Below are positions 1 to 9,121 of a DNA stretch of 64,000 nucleotides, piece by piece. The notes beneath the pieces were generated by a model. It saw only the letters and a program-made list of their open reading frames with translations. It ran no database searches and was not told the DNA's origin. The stretch comes from Gayadomonas joobiniege G7. GTDB lineage: Bacteria > Pseudomonadota > Gammaproteobacteria > Enterobacterales > Alteromonadaceae. The position numbers and the translations under genes are program-made. How positions within the stretch are numbered: position 1 is the first letter of the stretch; the number at the start of each line of letters is the position of its first letter. Location: the NCBI RefSeq assembly GCF_000300815.1, contig NZ_AMRX01000006.1, positions 248,001 to 312,000 on the forward strand. The letters are read 5' to 3'.

Positions 1-1331
1 AATTAGATTCAACTTGGGCGCGTTGGTCACGTCCGTGGACGCTCGCGGCTTGGGGCTTTTTAACGGCTGGTATTACCTTAGGTAGCTGGTGGGCTTATTA
101 CGAACTTGGCTGGGGCGGCTGGTGGTTTTGGGACCCGGTTGAAAATGCCTCGTTTATGCCTTGGTTAGCGGGCACTGCATTAATTCACTCGTTAGCGGTG
201 ACCGAAAAACGAAACGCATTTAAAAGCTGGACGGTTTTATTGGCCATTAGTGCGTTTTCGTTAAGTTTGTTAGGCACCTTTTTAGTACGCTCCGGTATTT
301 TGGTCTCGGTGCACGCCTTTGCCAGCGACCCAACACGGGGTTTATTTATTTTAATTTACCTGTTAATTGTGATTGGCGGTGCCTTAACCCTATATGCCGT
401 GAGAGCCTCAAATGTTGTGAGCTCGCACAGGTACAAACTATTTTCACGTGAAGTATTATTATTTGTAAATAATATTTTTTTAGTGGCCGCCTTATTGGTG
501 GTATTGCTTGGTACTTTGCTGCCGTTGGTCCACAAAGAAATTGGTTTAGGTTCAATTTCAATTGGCGCACCGTTTTTTGATCGCATTGCATCTTATTGGG
601 TGATCCCCTTTGCTATTGTCCTCTCCATAGCACCTTTGGTACGCTGGAAACAAGACAAATTATCTCGCTTAAAAGGCAGTTTAGCGCCCGCTATTCTGAT
701 TACTGCGCTCATATCATTGACTGTTTATTTAACTTTTAACATCAATAGTTTTATTCACTTGCTGGGCGTGTGTTTAGCTGCGTGGATTTTTGCCATGACC
801 GCCTATGAGCTGGTCATCAGCCGGCAAAAAACCAAGTTACCCTTGTCTCATTGGGGCATGACAATGGCGCACTGGGGATTTGCAGCTTTAGTGATTGGTG
901 TGGCTGTCACACAATTTGCCAGCAAAGAAGAAGACGTTAGATTAATGCCGGGCGAGAGTGTGAGTTTAAACGAATATAACTTTAAATTTATCGATGTTAA
1001 ACAAGTTACCGGACCTAATTATACGGCTTATAAAGGCAGCTTTCTGGTCACACGAGGTAATTCAGAATATCAACTGCATGCCGAAAAACGCTATTACAAG
1101 GTGCAATCAAATGTTATGACTGAAGCCGGTATTGATGCTGGCCTATGGCGTGATTTATATGTTTCACTGGGTGAAAATTTAGAAAATGGCGCTTGGGCGG
1201 TTAAAGTGCATGTTAAACCTTTTGTCCGTTGGTTATGGTTAGGCGGTATTTTAATGGTGATGGGGTCTGCACTATGCATAGCAGATAAAAGATATCGTCG
1301 AGTATTAAGTGCCAGCAAAGGCCAAATATAG
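1..1331 (+). CDS. ccmF: Cytochrome c heme lyase subunit CcmF (5' end outside window)
   Basis: This inner-membrane protein of the System I cytochrome c maturation complex receives heme from CcmE and, with CcmH/I, attaches it to apocytochrome c. The frame is open from base 3, so the gene starts upstream; about 442 C-terminal residues are present out of a family length near 650. The tryptophan-rich heme-handling WWD stretch ([15 protein letters not shown]) lies at bases 108-152, followed by many hydrophobic segments and the periplasmic domain near the C-terminus. The gene is followed 24 bp later by ccmG in the standard ccmFGHI order. Identification is firm from the WWD motif and context. Confidence 0.96.
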   Translation, partial: LDSTWARWSRPWTLAAWGFLTAGITLGSWWAYYELGWGGWWFWDPVENASFMPWLAGTALIHSLAVTEKRNAFKSWTVLLAISAFSLSLLGTFLVRSGILVSVHAFASDPTRGLFILIYLLIVIGGALTLYAVRASNVVSSHRYKLFSREVLLFVNNIFLVAALLVVLLGTLLPLVHKEIGLGSISIGAPFFDRIASYWVIPFAIVLSIAPLVRWKQDKLSRLKGSLAPAILITALISLTVYLTFNINSFIHLLGVCLAAWIFAMTAYELVISRQKTKLPLSHWGMTMAHWGFAALVIGVAVTQFASKEEDVRLMPGESVSLNEYNFKFIDVKQVTGPNYTAYKGSFLVTRGNSEYQLHAEKRYYKVQSNVMTEAGIDAGLWRDLYVSLGENLENGAWAVKVHVKPFVRWLWLGGILMVMGSALCIADKRYRRVLSASKGQI

Positions 1332-1355
1332 GTCACTAAACTAGGTAACTCAACA

Positions 1356-1925
1356 ATGAAACATCTTAAACTTTTTATTCCAGTTGCCGCATTTTTAGCG
1401 GCCAGTGTATTTTTTTATATGGGATTGTTTAGCGATCCGACCGATGTGAAAAATGCCAACTTACAGCGACCTATGCCCGAATTTAGTCTGCCGGATTTAA
1501 TGCAACCCGAAAAAACATATCACCGCGAGGATCTGTTAGGCGAGGTCACGTTAATTAATGTTTGGGGCACTTGGTGTGTGACCTGTCGGGTAGAATTACC
1601 CTATATGACAAAATTACGCCAACAGGGTATTAAAATTGTAGGGGTCTATTATGACAATGCCGCTGAAGCTGAGTTTTCTGGCATTAATTTGCAGCAAACG
1701 CAAGCAGACGTTAAACAAATGCTGGCAAATTTAGGTAACCCTTTTGTGTTTAATATTTATGATAAAGACAGAGATTTATCATTAGATTTGGGGGTTACAG
1801 GGGCGCCAGAGAGCTTTTTAATAGACCCAGAGGGGCAGATCATTGCTCATCGGCGTGGAGCCATTGATGAGCGAGTTTGGCAGCGGGATTTTGCTCCATT
1901 AGTGGCTCAATATCAGGGTAAATAA
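1356..1925 (+). CDS. ccmG: Thiol:disulfide interchange protein CcmG (DsbE)
   Basis: Membrane-anchored periplasmic thioredoxin-fold protein that helps reduce the CXXCH cysteines of apocytochrome c before heme attachment. The 189-residue product has an N-terminal signal anchor (about residues 5-25) and the active site WGTWCVTC near residues 70-77; the dipeptide between the cysteines is Val-Thr rather than the Pro-Thr of E. coli. The later GAPESFLIDPEG segment holds the cis-proline region typical of CcmG. It sits between ccmF and ccmH with 2 bp to the next gene, so it is translated from the same operon. Confidence 0.95.
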   Translation: MKHLKLFIPVAAFLAASVFFYMGLFSDPTDVKNANLQRPMPEFSLPDLMQPEKTYHREDLLGEVTLINVWGTWCVTCRVELPYMTKLRQQGIKIVGVYYDNAAEAEFSGINLQQTQADVKQMLANLGNPFVFNIYDKDRDLSLDLGVTGAPESFLIDPEGQIIAHRRGAIDERVWQRDFAPLVAQYQGK

Positions 1926-1927
1926 TT

Positions 1928-2395
1928 ATGAAATACTTGATCTTAATTATGCTTAGTTTAGTTAGCTTAACGTTAACTGCTGCCGAGCAAAATTACCCGT
2001 TTGATGATGTGCAAAAAGAGCAAGACTTTAATCAATTGTTGCAAGAGCTACGTTGCCCTAAGTGCCAGAACCAGAATATTGCCGACTCTAATGCTTTGGT
2101 TGCAATAGATTTAAAAAACAAAACTTATCAGCTAGTGCAAGAGGGCAAAAGCAAAAAAGAGGTGGTCGACTTTATGGTGCAAAGATATGGCAACTTTGTG
2201 CACTATGATCCACCGATAAATTCACTCACTATTTGGTTATGGTTAGTGCCCATTTTATTTATAGTCCTGCTCGCAGGCTGGATCATCTTGAACAGTCGCA
2301 AACCCAATATAGCGGCACATTCAATAAGTGAACAAGATAAACAAAAAGCGGCGGCTTTGCTCGCCGAAATAGAAGCTGAGAGAAAAAACAAGTGA
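1928..2395 (+). CDS. ccmH: Cytochrome c maturation protein CcmH (N-terminal CcmH domain type)
   Basis: Periplasmic, membrane-anchored thiol oxidoreductase of the heme lyase complex. The 155-residue protein has a signal peptide (about residues 1-18), the family motif LRCPKCQNQNIADS around residues 41-54 with the two redox cysteines, and one C-terminal membrane helix (about residues 101-121). Only the short redox part is encoded here; the TPR part is the separate downstream ccmI. Its TGA stop overlaps the GTG start of ccmI (GTGA at 2392-2395), which indicates translational coupling. Confidence 0.95.
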   Translation: MKYLILIMLSLVSLTLTAAEQNYPFDDVQKEQDFNQLLQELRCPKCQNQNIADSNALVAIDLKNKTYQLVQEGKSKKEVVDFMVQRYGNFVHYDPPINSLTIWLWLVPILFIVLLAGWIILNSRKPNIAAHSISEQDKQKAAALLAEIEAERKNK

Positions 2396-3630
2396 TTCAT
2401 TTATACCTGGCGCTCACTGTTATTACTTTATTAGCCTGTTTGGCCGTTATTTATCCATGGCTTAAAAAACAGCAATCTTTATATGCAGATAAAAACCGAA
2501 TAAAAATACTGTATAGCGATAAGTTAACTGAGCTAGATAATGATTTAGAGCAAGAAAAACTTTCGCCCAGTGAATATGCTTCGTTAAAACAAGAGCTTAC
2601 TGAGCAGTTAGCGTACGAGCTTAGTTATGACAGTCAATTAAATCAAAAAATTGTTTCGCGCAAATGGATCTGGTTATTGCCACCAGTGACTTTAGTGGTG
2701 AGTTTTATAATATATCACTGGCAGCAAAAACCCGAGCAAATGCAGCAATGGTTTAATGCCCAACAAACCGTCAGTGAAGTTGGTAAAAAGATTGTCAGCG
2801 GGCAAAGCCCGGCCAACAGAGAAGAATTAGAAGCATTTTATCTGGGTTTACGCGGACAGCTAAGTCAGTCACCAGAAGATAGCACAGGTTGGTTTTTATT
2901 AGGCCGTATCGCCTATTCATTGGGTTATTTAGATGAAGCTATTGCAGCGTTTGAAAAATCGCGGCAGTTAAAACCTGATAATTATGCGACCAACATGAGT
3001 TATGCGCAGGCGTTAATTACTAGAGGTGAAGAAAGTCATTTAAGGCGCGCGGCACAGGTGTATGCAAGCATTTTGCAAACAAATAATCAAGATGCAGAGG
3101 CCTTAACTATGTCTGGTTTTATCGCAATGCAGCTTGATGAAGTACAAATGGCGCAAAACTTTTGGCAGCGTGCGCTGAAATATTTGCCTAATGATGATGA
3201 TCGACGTAGTGCGATAGTACAAACCTTAAATGAAATGCAACAAAAAACAGCAGCGGTGAACGAGCAGGAAGAACCAACAACACAGGCTCAGCAAGGTCAG
3301 TTACAAATAAACTTAAGTTTAAGTCGAGAAACACAGCAGCAACTTGCTGATTTTAACTATTTATGGTTGTTTGCTCGCTCTGGAAATGCTGGACCACCTG
3401 CGGCAGTTAAACGCATTAGTTTAGCGCAAATTGAGTTTCCAATGACCGTTAGTTTGTCCGATGCGGATGCTATGATGCCATCATTAAAATTGTCTTTACT
3501 TGAACAAGTTGTGGTAACGGCGCGCTTAACACAAACAGAGGATGTCATGCAGGCCGAGCAAATGCAAAAAGAAATAAAAAGTGACCTCATTGACTTAGCG
3601 CAAAGTAAAGATATTAAGCTAGAGTTATAG
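2392..3630 (+). CDS. ccmI: Cytochrome c maturation protein CcmI (TPR apocytochrome chaperone)
   Basis: Inner-membrane protein whose periplasmic TPR domain binds apocytochrome c and presents it to the heme lyase. The 412-residue product begins at GTG, overlapping the ccmH stop by 4 bp. It has an N-terminal membrane helix, a cytoplasmic loop rich in charged residues, a second helix near residues 94-107, then TPR repeats (WFLLGRIAYSLGYLDEAIAAFEKSR around residues 168-192 is a textbook TPR unit) and a C-terminal beta-rich domain. The order after ccmH and the architecture match the CcmI family. Confidence 0.93.
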   Translation: MIHLYLALTVITLLACLAVIYPWLKKQQSLYADKNRIKILYSDKLTELDNDLEQEKLSPSEYASLKQELTEQLAYELSYDSQLNQKIVSRKWIWLLPPVTLVVSFIIYHWQQKPEQMQQWFNAQQTVSEVGKKIVSGQSPANREELEAFYLGLRGQLSQSPEDSTGWFLLGRIAYSLGYLDEAIAAFEKSRQLKPDNYATNMSYAQALITRGEESHLRRAAQVYASILQTNNQDAEALTMSGFIAMQLDEVQMAQNFWQRALKYLPNDDDRRSAIVQTLNEMQQKTAAVNEQEEPTTQAQQGQLQINLSLSRETQQQLADFNYLWLFARSGNAGPPAAVKRISLAQIEFPMTVSLSDADAMMPSLKLSLLEQVVVTARLTQTEDVMQAEQMQKEIKSDLIDLAQSKDIKLEL

Positions 3631-3662
3631 TTATTTTTATACGCAAACTGAAGGGATTTAAA

Positions 3663-4382
3663 ATGAAAAAATTAGCTTTTTATTGCAGTGCACTGGTATT
3701 TTTTTGTATCAGCTTAGTGGTGCAAGCGAACGGGGTAAAACATGGTGCGATAAAAATAGTGCCTATAGAGCATGCCAGCTTTGTGATGGAAAACAAAAAA
3801 CAAGTCATTTTTGTCGACCCGACGGGTGATAAAAGTTTGTATCAAGTATATTCAGATCCAGATCTGATTTTGATTACCGACATTCATGGTGATCATTTTA
3901 AACCTGAACTGATAAAAAGTTTGGCAGCGCCTAAAACACAAATTTTAGCGCCGCAAGCCGTGGTTGATAAACTAGGCGAAGGGCAGGTGATTAATAACGG
4001 CGAAAGCAAACGCATGCGGCGGCTCAAGATCACAGCTATCCCAATGTACAATATCACAGAGTCACGTCTTAAATATCATCCAAAAGGGCGTGGCAACGGT
4101 TATTTAATTGACTGGGCTGGCCAACGAATTTATATTTCTGGTGATACCGAAGATACGCCAGAAATGCGTGCATTAAAAGATATAGATATAGCACTTATCT
4201 GCATGAACTTGCCATATACAATGACTGCAAAACAGGCTGCCGATGCGGTCATTGAAATGCACCCTGATATAGTTATCCCTTACCATTTTCGCGGAAAAAA
4301 TGGCTTTGAAGATGTTGATTATTTTACTAAACAAGTTAAAAAACAGGGTATTCAAGTCGATAGGTTAGCCTGGTACCCATAG
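3663..4382 (+). CDS. Exported MBL-fold metal-dependent hydrolase (UlaG/YtnP-like)
   Basis: Putative periplasmic metallo-beta-lactamase-fold hydrolase of unknown substrate. The 239-residue protein has a clear signal peptide (MKKLAFYCSALVFFCISLV, cleavage near residue 22). A metal-binding stretch, TDIHGDHF, appears near residues 77-84 in place of the usual HxHxDH, followed by an ISGDTED motif near 158-164 and a late histidine in VIPYHFRG. The first histidine of HxHxDH reads Asp here, as in several UlaG-like proteins. It lies 8 bp before mlaA, suggesting co-transcription, but no functional link to lipid asymmetry is established. Confidence 0.8.
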   Translation: MKKLAFYCSALVFFCISLVVQANGVKHGAIKIVPIEHASFVMENKKQVIFVDPTGDKSLYQVYSDPDLILITDIHGDHFKPELIKSLAAPKTQILAPQAVVDKLGEGQVINNGESKRMRRLKITAIPMYNITESRLKYHPKGRGNGYLIDWAGQRIYISGDTEDTPEMRALKDIDIALICMNLPYTMTAKQAADAVIEMHPDIVIPYHFRGKNGFEDVDYFTKQVKKQGIQVDRLAWYP

Positions 4383-4390
4383 GACAATTT

Positions 4391-5173
4391 ATGAAACAAA
4401 ACACCTTAGTTGCTGCGTTTACGCTAACCTTAAGTTTATTGTTATCAGCCTGTGCGAGTAAAAATGATGCGCAGGCGCAAGTAGAAAGCAACCAGCTCAA
4501 TGATGGCAATGAAGTTTACGACCCGCTTGAACCCATCAACCGAATTAGCTGGGATATTCAATATGACTTTCTCGATCCTTATTTTATAAAACCGGTTGCT
4601 ATTGGATACCGAGATTATATGCCTAATTTCCTTCGTTCGGGTTTATTAAATATGGCCAATAACCTGGATGAACCGTCGGCACTGATCAATAACCTGTTGC
4701 AAGCCAAAGGTACAGACGCAGCCGTAAGTGGAGGCCGCTTTTTGATTAACTCAACTTTGGGGTTATTAGGGCTGATCGATGTTGCATCTCACCTTGGTTT
4801 AGAAGAAAAACATGAAGAATTTGGCGAAGTATTAGGCACTTGGGGCGTTTCGACAGGGCCATATTTAATGTTGGTTGGGCCGTCGGATACTCGAGACACT
4901 ACGGGCGACCTGGTCGACTCGGCTTATTTTCCGCTTGCTGCTTTGTCATGGCCAGCAAATTTGCTTCGTTGGTCAGTTAAAAGTGTTGAAGGCAGGATCC
5001 GCTTATTAGACCAAGAACAACTATTAGAGGACAGCTCAGATCCTTATATTTTTGTCAGAGAAAGTTACTTCCAACGAGTTAGATACGAAATATATGACGG
5101 CAATGTGCCACAGCCCAAGATTAGCGAAAAAGAAGAAGACGATTTTGAAGCTTTTTTGAACGACCTAGAGTAG
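4391..5173 (+). CDS. mlaA: Outer-membrane lipoprotein MlaA (VacJ)
   Basis: Outer-membrane component of the Mla system, which removes mislocalised phospholipids from the outer leaflet and passes them to MlaC. The 260-residue product has a lipoprotein signal with lipobox LLSACAS (Cys at about residue 21) and the MlaA signatures YDPLEPINR near residue 43, PNFLRSGLLNMANNLDEPSALINNLL in the middle split over two helices, and GTWGVSTGPYLMLVGPS around residue 153. The acidic C-terminal tail is usual. This is the last gene before the atypical toxin-fragment block, so it marks the conserved chromosomal edge. Confidence 0.96.
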   Translation: MKQNTLVAAFTLTLSLLLSACASKNDAQAQVESNQLNDGNEVYDPLEPINRISWDIQYDFLDPYFIKPVAIGYRDYMPNFLRSGLLNMANNLDEPSALINNLLQAKGTDAAVSGGRFLINSTLGLLGLIDVASHLGLEEKHEEFGEVLGTWGVSTGPYLMLVGPSDTRDTTGDLVDSAYFPLAALSWPANLLRWSVKSVEGRIRLLDQEQLLEDSSDPYIFVRESYFQRVRYEIYDGNVPQPKISEKEEDDFEAFLNDLE

Positions 5174-5185
5174 CGGCCACCAGTA

Positions 5186-5224
5186 CGATGCATAGCTGAA
5201 TAAATTAACTGACGTTATGCATCG
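5186..5224. repeat. Inverted repeat between mlaA and toxin-tail module A
   Basis: CGATGCATA (5186-5194) is perfectly inverted as TATGCATCG (5216-5224) around a 21-nt spacer. It lies just after mlaA and immediately before the first toxin-tail module. There is no T-tract, so it is a weak terminator candidate and may instead be a scar of the rearrangement that placed the module here. Confidence 0.45.
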
Positions 5225-5227
5225 GAT

Positions 5228-5505
5228 GCCTTTGGCAATGCGTTGGGTAATAGCATTGTTGAGGGGATGAAAGGGCCATCCAAGGCTGAATTGTTAGCTC
5301 AACAAGAAAAATTAAGTAAAGGGTTCTCGCCTGATTTATCAGCAATCGAAGATAATCTGTCGAAGTTGCCTGAAGAAATGTGGGAAAAGCAGATTGCTGG
5401 CTTTGAAAAAGATAATAGTCAAAAGACAACTGAAAAATCTCAACAGCGAACTGATGAATTCAATGCAAAAGAGGAAGCTAAGCAGGTAGCGAGACAAGAG
5501 AAAGC
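5228..5505 (+). repeat. Toxin-tail module repeat, copy A
   Basis: This roughly 278-bp stretch is nearly identical to 9635-9912 (constant offset of 4407 bases) and its first 50 bases recur at 7912-7960 (copy B). A degenerate start of the same motif is at 10493-10540. The repeat encodes AFGNALGNSIVEGMKG and the following charged, glutamine-rich helix. After the repeat the copies diverge into different tails, which is the arrangement expected for recombining polymorphic-toxin C-terminal cassettes. Confidence 0.85.
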
Positions 5506-6277
5506 CGCGGTGCAACGAGACAAAACTGTTACTGAAAGGCAGCGTATTGATGCTGATTTCAAAGCGTACGATAAACAATACGCTCAATACCGAACTGAAA
5601 TGGAAAACCAACTAGAGCAGTCTTATCAAAATGGAATAAACCGTGGTGAAGCTGCTTATGTGAAAGGTCGTCAAACCTCCGCTATCAGTGGCGATTTTGC
5701 GGCTGAATATGATTGGGCCGAATATAGCAAAGTGCAAAGCGCGATGTGGCAAGATGGGAAAGCTAGAGCGCAGGTAGTCCAGCAAGTTAAAGATGTGTTT
5801 GTTGAAGTTTATAACAAAGGAGAGGTTACCATTGCATTTGGGGCAACACTGGGGGAGTCGGCAGGTGCAGGCGCTAACGTTGCAACAGGTAAATATATAT
5901 CTATAGACTTTGGTGAAGCTAATTTAATTTACGGCGAATATTATGCCGCAGAGGCTCAAACTAAATTAGGAATACCGATGCCAGAAGCGAACGCTGGTTT
6001 AGAGTTATCGATTTACCCTACCTCAGATCCCTCAAGGGCGCTCAATGGCGGTTATAATATTTATGGTGGAAGTTTTGCACTTGGAGATGTCAGTGTTGGC
6101 TTGATTAACACTGATCGTGGCAATTTGAAGGGATTGCAGGTATCGCTTACGAAGTCAACTCCAAGCTTGGCAAATACTTTACCAAATTATGCTGGCTTCG
6201 TGGTTGGTGGTACGGGACGGCATACAGAGGTGTTTAATATACAAGAAGCTATCCAGGATGTTAGAACATTATGGTAG
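5243..6277 (+). CDS. Orphan polymorphic-toxin C-terminal fragment, module A
   Basis: Orphan tail of what was probably a large secreted (Rhs-like) toxin; no full-length parent is in the window. The frame is open only from 5213 and the best start is TTG at 5243 with no convincing ribosome site, so it may not be expressed alone. Residues 1-100 are the shared module: GNSIVEGMKG, then a long charged, coiled-coil-prone segment. From about residue 190 the tail is unique and glycine/beta-rich (TIAFGATLGESAGAGANVAT, ending EAIQDVRTLW). I recognise no catalytic family in it. The stop overlaps the next ORF by 7 bp, as toxin-immunity pairs often do. Confidence 0.6.
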   Translation: MGNSIVEGMKGPSKAELLAQQEKLSKGFSPDLSAIEDNLSKLPEEMWEKQIAGFEKDNSQKTTEKSQQRTDEFNAKEEAKQVARQEKAAVQRDKTVTERQRIDADFKAYDKQYAQYRTEMENQLEQSYQNGINRGEAAYVKGRQTSAISGDFAAEYDWAEYSKVQSAMWQDGKARAQVVQQVKDVFVEVYNKGEVTIAFGATLGESAGAGANVATGKYISIDFGEANLIYGEYYAAEAQTKLGIPMPEANAGLELSIYPTSDPSRALNGGYNIYGGSFALGDVSVGLINTDRGNLKGLQVSLTKSTPSLANTLPNYAGFVVGGTGRHTEVFNIQEAIQDVRTLW

Positions 6278-6702
6278 ATACAACCACTTTGCCTACGTTA
6301 AAATCAACACTGGTAGTAGCCTGTATAATCACACTAGTACTCATACTAAGTATGTTAATGCCTTCTTCTCGTGATGACCTTACAAATGAGGTATTTGTCA
6401 GTTTAAATCGAAATACTCATTATACGTTAGAAGGTGATGGAAAATCTTCGAGTGGTCAGTTAGGCCATTTTTATGATTGTTTAAAAGAAAAAAAGAATAT
6501 TGCACATTTAAAACCTAAGGGGAAAAACACTGAGCGTTACAAGCTTATAATTACCCCTGACGTTTATCTCAGGGTAACTGCGGCTGAAGGTGAAGCATAT
6601 CGTTTTACAATTATCAGCGGTAAATCAATAATTCCTGGCCGTACGTACAATTCACCTTCATATGCGATTAATTGTGAACTGTCACTACTTGACAAAAGCT
6701 AA
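6271..6702 (+). CDS. Single-pass membrane protein, candidate immunity protein for module A
   Basis: The 143-residue product has one strong N-terminal membrane helix (about residues 12-30, TLVVACIITLVLILSMLM) and a soluble domain beyond it. Its ATG at 6271 overlaps the end of module A (stop at 6275-6277), so translation is likely coupled. I do not recognise the family. The placement directly behind a toxin tail is the only basis for calling it an immunity gene; the membrane anchor would suit a periplasmic or membrane-acting toxin. Confidence 0.5.
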   Translation: MVDTTTLPTLKSTLVVACIITLVLILSMLMPSSRDDLTNEVFVSLNRNTHYTLEGDGKSSSGQLGHFYDCLKEKKNIAHLKPKGKNTERYKLIITPDVYLRVTAAEGEAYRFTIISGKSIIPGRTYNSPSYAINCELSLLDKS

Positions 6703-6739
6703 ATTATCGCGCGTGACAAACTGAAAAAGCCACTAGAAT

Positions 6740-6761
6740 TGTAAATACAAATGTATGTACA
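6740..6761. promoter_or_regulatory. 22-bp palindrome upstream of the brnT remnant (candidate BrnA-type operator)
   Basis: TGTAAATACA (6740-6749) and TGTATGTACA (6752-6761) are inverted copies matching at 9 of 10 positions, separated by AA. The palindrome ends 10 bp before the brnT-like ATG at 6772. Autoregulation of brnTA by BrnA at such a site is known for the family; assigning this palindrome to it is inference from position. Confidence 0.45.
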
Positions 6762-6771
6762 GGTTGTAACA

Positions 6772-7257
6772 ATGCAGTTTGAATGGGATGAGAATAAGAA
6801 CGCAATACACATCCAAAAGCATGGTATCGACTTTAATGACGTTTGTAGTGGTACAGTGATGCAATCAGGCAGCATAAATGGAGCGACTAATCTAGCTGCA
6901 GATGTGCTCTATAACCGAGGTTTAGATGGCGCAAATCCGTTCAAATCTTTCACAACTGGATTTTTGGGAGGGATGATCGGTGGTAGAGCTACAAATCCAG
7001 CCCTTGATGGGCTAATGGGGAGCGGCTTTACTGAATTTTATGACCAAAGTTGGGACTCGATAAAACATGAAGAAAACCGTTATAACGTTGGCGATATATG
7101 TTTAGCTGGTTTTTTTGGTGGTATAGCTGGCCATGGCGCGAGTAAGCTGTTTTCTAATTCGAATTGGGTACCGAAAAATCTAGGTGCATCAGCCGATGAC
7201 TGGGCAAGTAACCTATGTGGTAACTATTCGAACAACACATTTTCAGGTTATTGGTAG
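6772..7257 (+). CDS. Chimeric ORF: BrnT N-terminus fused to a polymorphic-toxin tail
   Basis: The first 24 residues (MQFEWDENKNAIHIQKHGID plus FNDV) are the unmistakable start of a BrnT ribonuclease toxin. The sequence then switches to a glycine-rich segment (NPFKSFTTGFLGGMIGGRAT, later GFFGGIAGHGASKLF) unlike BrnT and typical of Rhs/hemagglutinin C-terminal regions. The catalytic remainder of BrnT and the antitoxin brnA are absent. The start chosen is ATG 6772, the family start; an in-frame ATG lies at 6751. It looks like a recombination product that placed a toxin tail behind a brnT promoter. The following membrane protein starts 5 bp after the stop. Confidence 0.6.
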   Translation: MQFEWDENKNAIHIQKHGIDFNDVCSGTVMQSGSINGATNLAADVLYNRGLDGANPFKSFTTGFLGGMIGGRATNPALDGLMGSGFTEFYDQSWDSIKHEENRYNVGDICLAGFFGGIAGHGASKLFSNSNWVPKNLGASADDWASNLCGNYSNNTFSGYW

Positions 7258-7262
7258 GCGCC

Positions 7263-7904
7263 ATGTCCGTTAAACCAAAGATTGAATACACAGCAAAAAG
7301 TGTAGACCAATATAGACTACACCGATTAACTTGGTGGCAATGTTTTTTTACTGACCTACCGTTTACGGTCATGATCATTGCCTTGTTTTTGTTTATGATT
7401 GTTGTCTATGTAAAAATCGGTTACCCAGAGGTTTTTATAGGGTTTATTGGTATTCTTGCTTTTGTATTAGAAAGAACTAAGTTTTGGTATGAAGGTGGCA
7501 AAATTTTGCTTGAGACTGATGATGACAGTGTTCGACTGTCAAATGGCAAGAATTATCGGTGGGGTGACATAGTAAAAGTTGACATCCCTCCCTTGCCTGT
7601 TTCTCAATATGGTATGCCTGTACCTAAATATAAGGTTCATTTTAAAGATGGTTATAAATTTACCATTGATCAGCGTTTAAGGGGGTATACCGATCTTTAT
7701 CTGAAATTGTATAAGCGAGGTATCGAAGGCGCTGATAAAGCTTTACCAATTTATTTTGTAGATTTATCAAATGGAACAGCCCCTGGAAGATTAAAGCCGA
7801 AACCTGTTGCCATTTATTATCCCGATAAAGACATTGAAGTTCAAACAAATCTGAAAAGTAATGAGAGTGTACGCCGAAAGAGAAAGAAACCAGCGTCTAG
7901 GTAG
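7263..7904 (+). CDS. Two-helix membrane protein, candidate immunity protein
   Basis: The 213-residue product (ATG 7263, 5 bp after the preceding stop) has two membrane helices near residues 35-75, then a basic soluble domain resembling a small membrane-proximal PH-like or DUF3592-like fold (KNYRWGDIVKVDIPPLPV, YKVHFKDGYKFTIDQRL), and a very basic C-terminus (RRKRKKPASR). Family not recognised with certainty. The position directly behind a toxin-tail chimera suggests an immunity role. Its 3' end overlaps the possible start of module B (7861). Confidence 0.5.
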   Translation: MSVKPKIEYTAKSVDQYRLHRLTWWQCFFTDLPFTVMIIALFLFMIVVYVKIGYPEVFIGFIGILAFVLERTKFWYEGGKILLETDDDSVRLSNGKNYRWGDIVKVDIPPLPVSQYGMPVPKYKVHFKDGYKFTIDQRLRGYTDLYLKLYKRGIEGADKALPIYFVDLSNGTAPGRLKPKPVAIYYPDKDIEVQTNLKSNESVRRKRKKPASR

Positions 7905-9118
7905 CTGGCATGCCTTTGGCAATGCGTTGGGGAATAGCATTGTTGAGGGGATGAAGGGAACGCCGAAAGCACCTGAACCAAAATTTGATTTATCGAAACT
8001 TGAGAAATCAGTGAACGATAAATTGAATCAAACTGTTAACGAAATATCGACTAAAACTTCAGCTGACTTTGAGGCAACAGCCAATCAAAAATTAGAAGAA
8101 AAGTCTCAACAGCAACGAGAGGCATTTGATGCAAAAGAAGAAGCTAAGCTGGTCGCGAGACAAGAGAAAGCAGCGACTTATCGAGAAAGTGCTGTAACTA
8201 GCAAATGCAGCTTTAGCTGATAGCGTATGAAGAAACTCAGCGAAAATTCCGTGAACTAGGTGGTGGTGATTCTAGCTACATAGAGGTTAATTTAGCGGAT
8301 GGAGGCGATTTTACTTCCATGACGTTAGATCCTGTTAGAAATGGATCTGGGGTTGCTGGGCCTTGGGTTATTTAAACTCATCAAATAATGCGAGCCCGGT
8401 TACAAATTCACCTGGCTTCCCTGGCCCATGGGAAATTCATACTTCACTTGGTCCGTGGAAAAGTGGCTATGTTTCTTCATATCAAGCCCCTGCTCAATTA
8501 AATCTAATTGGAACAGGGTGGATGACTCCATATAATGAATTGATGACTAAGGCTTCTCCGTATCTGGCATTTGCTGAACACATTCCTAGTTTTAGTTTCT
8601 CAAATAAGTTTGGTCTTAATCCGAATACTTTTAGTTTGAGCAGTGCATCTAATTCTTGGCAAATTAAAACATATTGGGCAAACAACGCTAGTAATGCTTG
8701 GAATAGGCCATTTTCAATCGCAAGCCCTGATTTGGTTCCTTACAGTGAAGCGACAAATAGTCGAATGTTGGTAAGTTAGAACCAAGGGCGTAGTGCATTG
8801 CATACCGCCGGAGTATGGGGTGGGCGAGCTTTGGGTGGAGTCGGTGTTGGATTTTCAATTTATGACACACATGCAAAGATCACCAATGAAGTACGTTCAA
8901 CGGGTAGTGTTAGTGGGACCACTTTAGGGTATAACGGTGCCAAATTGGCCACCGATATCGCCATGACTTATATCGGTGTATTTGGCGGCCCTATCGGGGC
9001 TGTAGTATCTATCGGTTATTTTGCTGCGAGCAATTTTGGTGGCGATAGTTGGATAAACCCATGGGATAGCGAAACGTTAAAACCGTACGAGCCCCGTTTA
9101 GGGACAATAGATAGGTAA
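7861..9118 (+). pseudogene. Degenerate polymorphic-toxin tail, module B
   Basis: Module B starts with the conserved AFGNALGNSIVEGMKG (from 7912) and is broken at several points. Relative to module C it lost about 60 bp near 8205-8222, which puts a stop at 8218-8220. A second small deletion near 8365 shifts the frame at GVAGPW. From 8363 one frame runs to 9118 but is cut by a single TAG at 8777-8779, after which coding continues in the same frame with a glycine-zipper segment (WGGRALGGVGVGF, later GVFGGPIGAVVSIGYFAAS). The intact ancestor would have been a tail with a hydrophobic, possibly membrane-inserting end. Confidence 0.7.
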
Positions 9119-9121
9119 ATA

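Noticed and set aside
8777-8779. In-frame TAG in module B as possible recoding or readthrough
   Set aside because: The same module has two further frame-breaking deletions, so ordinary decay explains it better than programmed readthrough.
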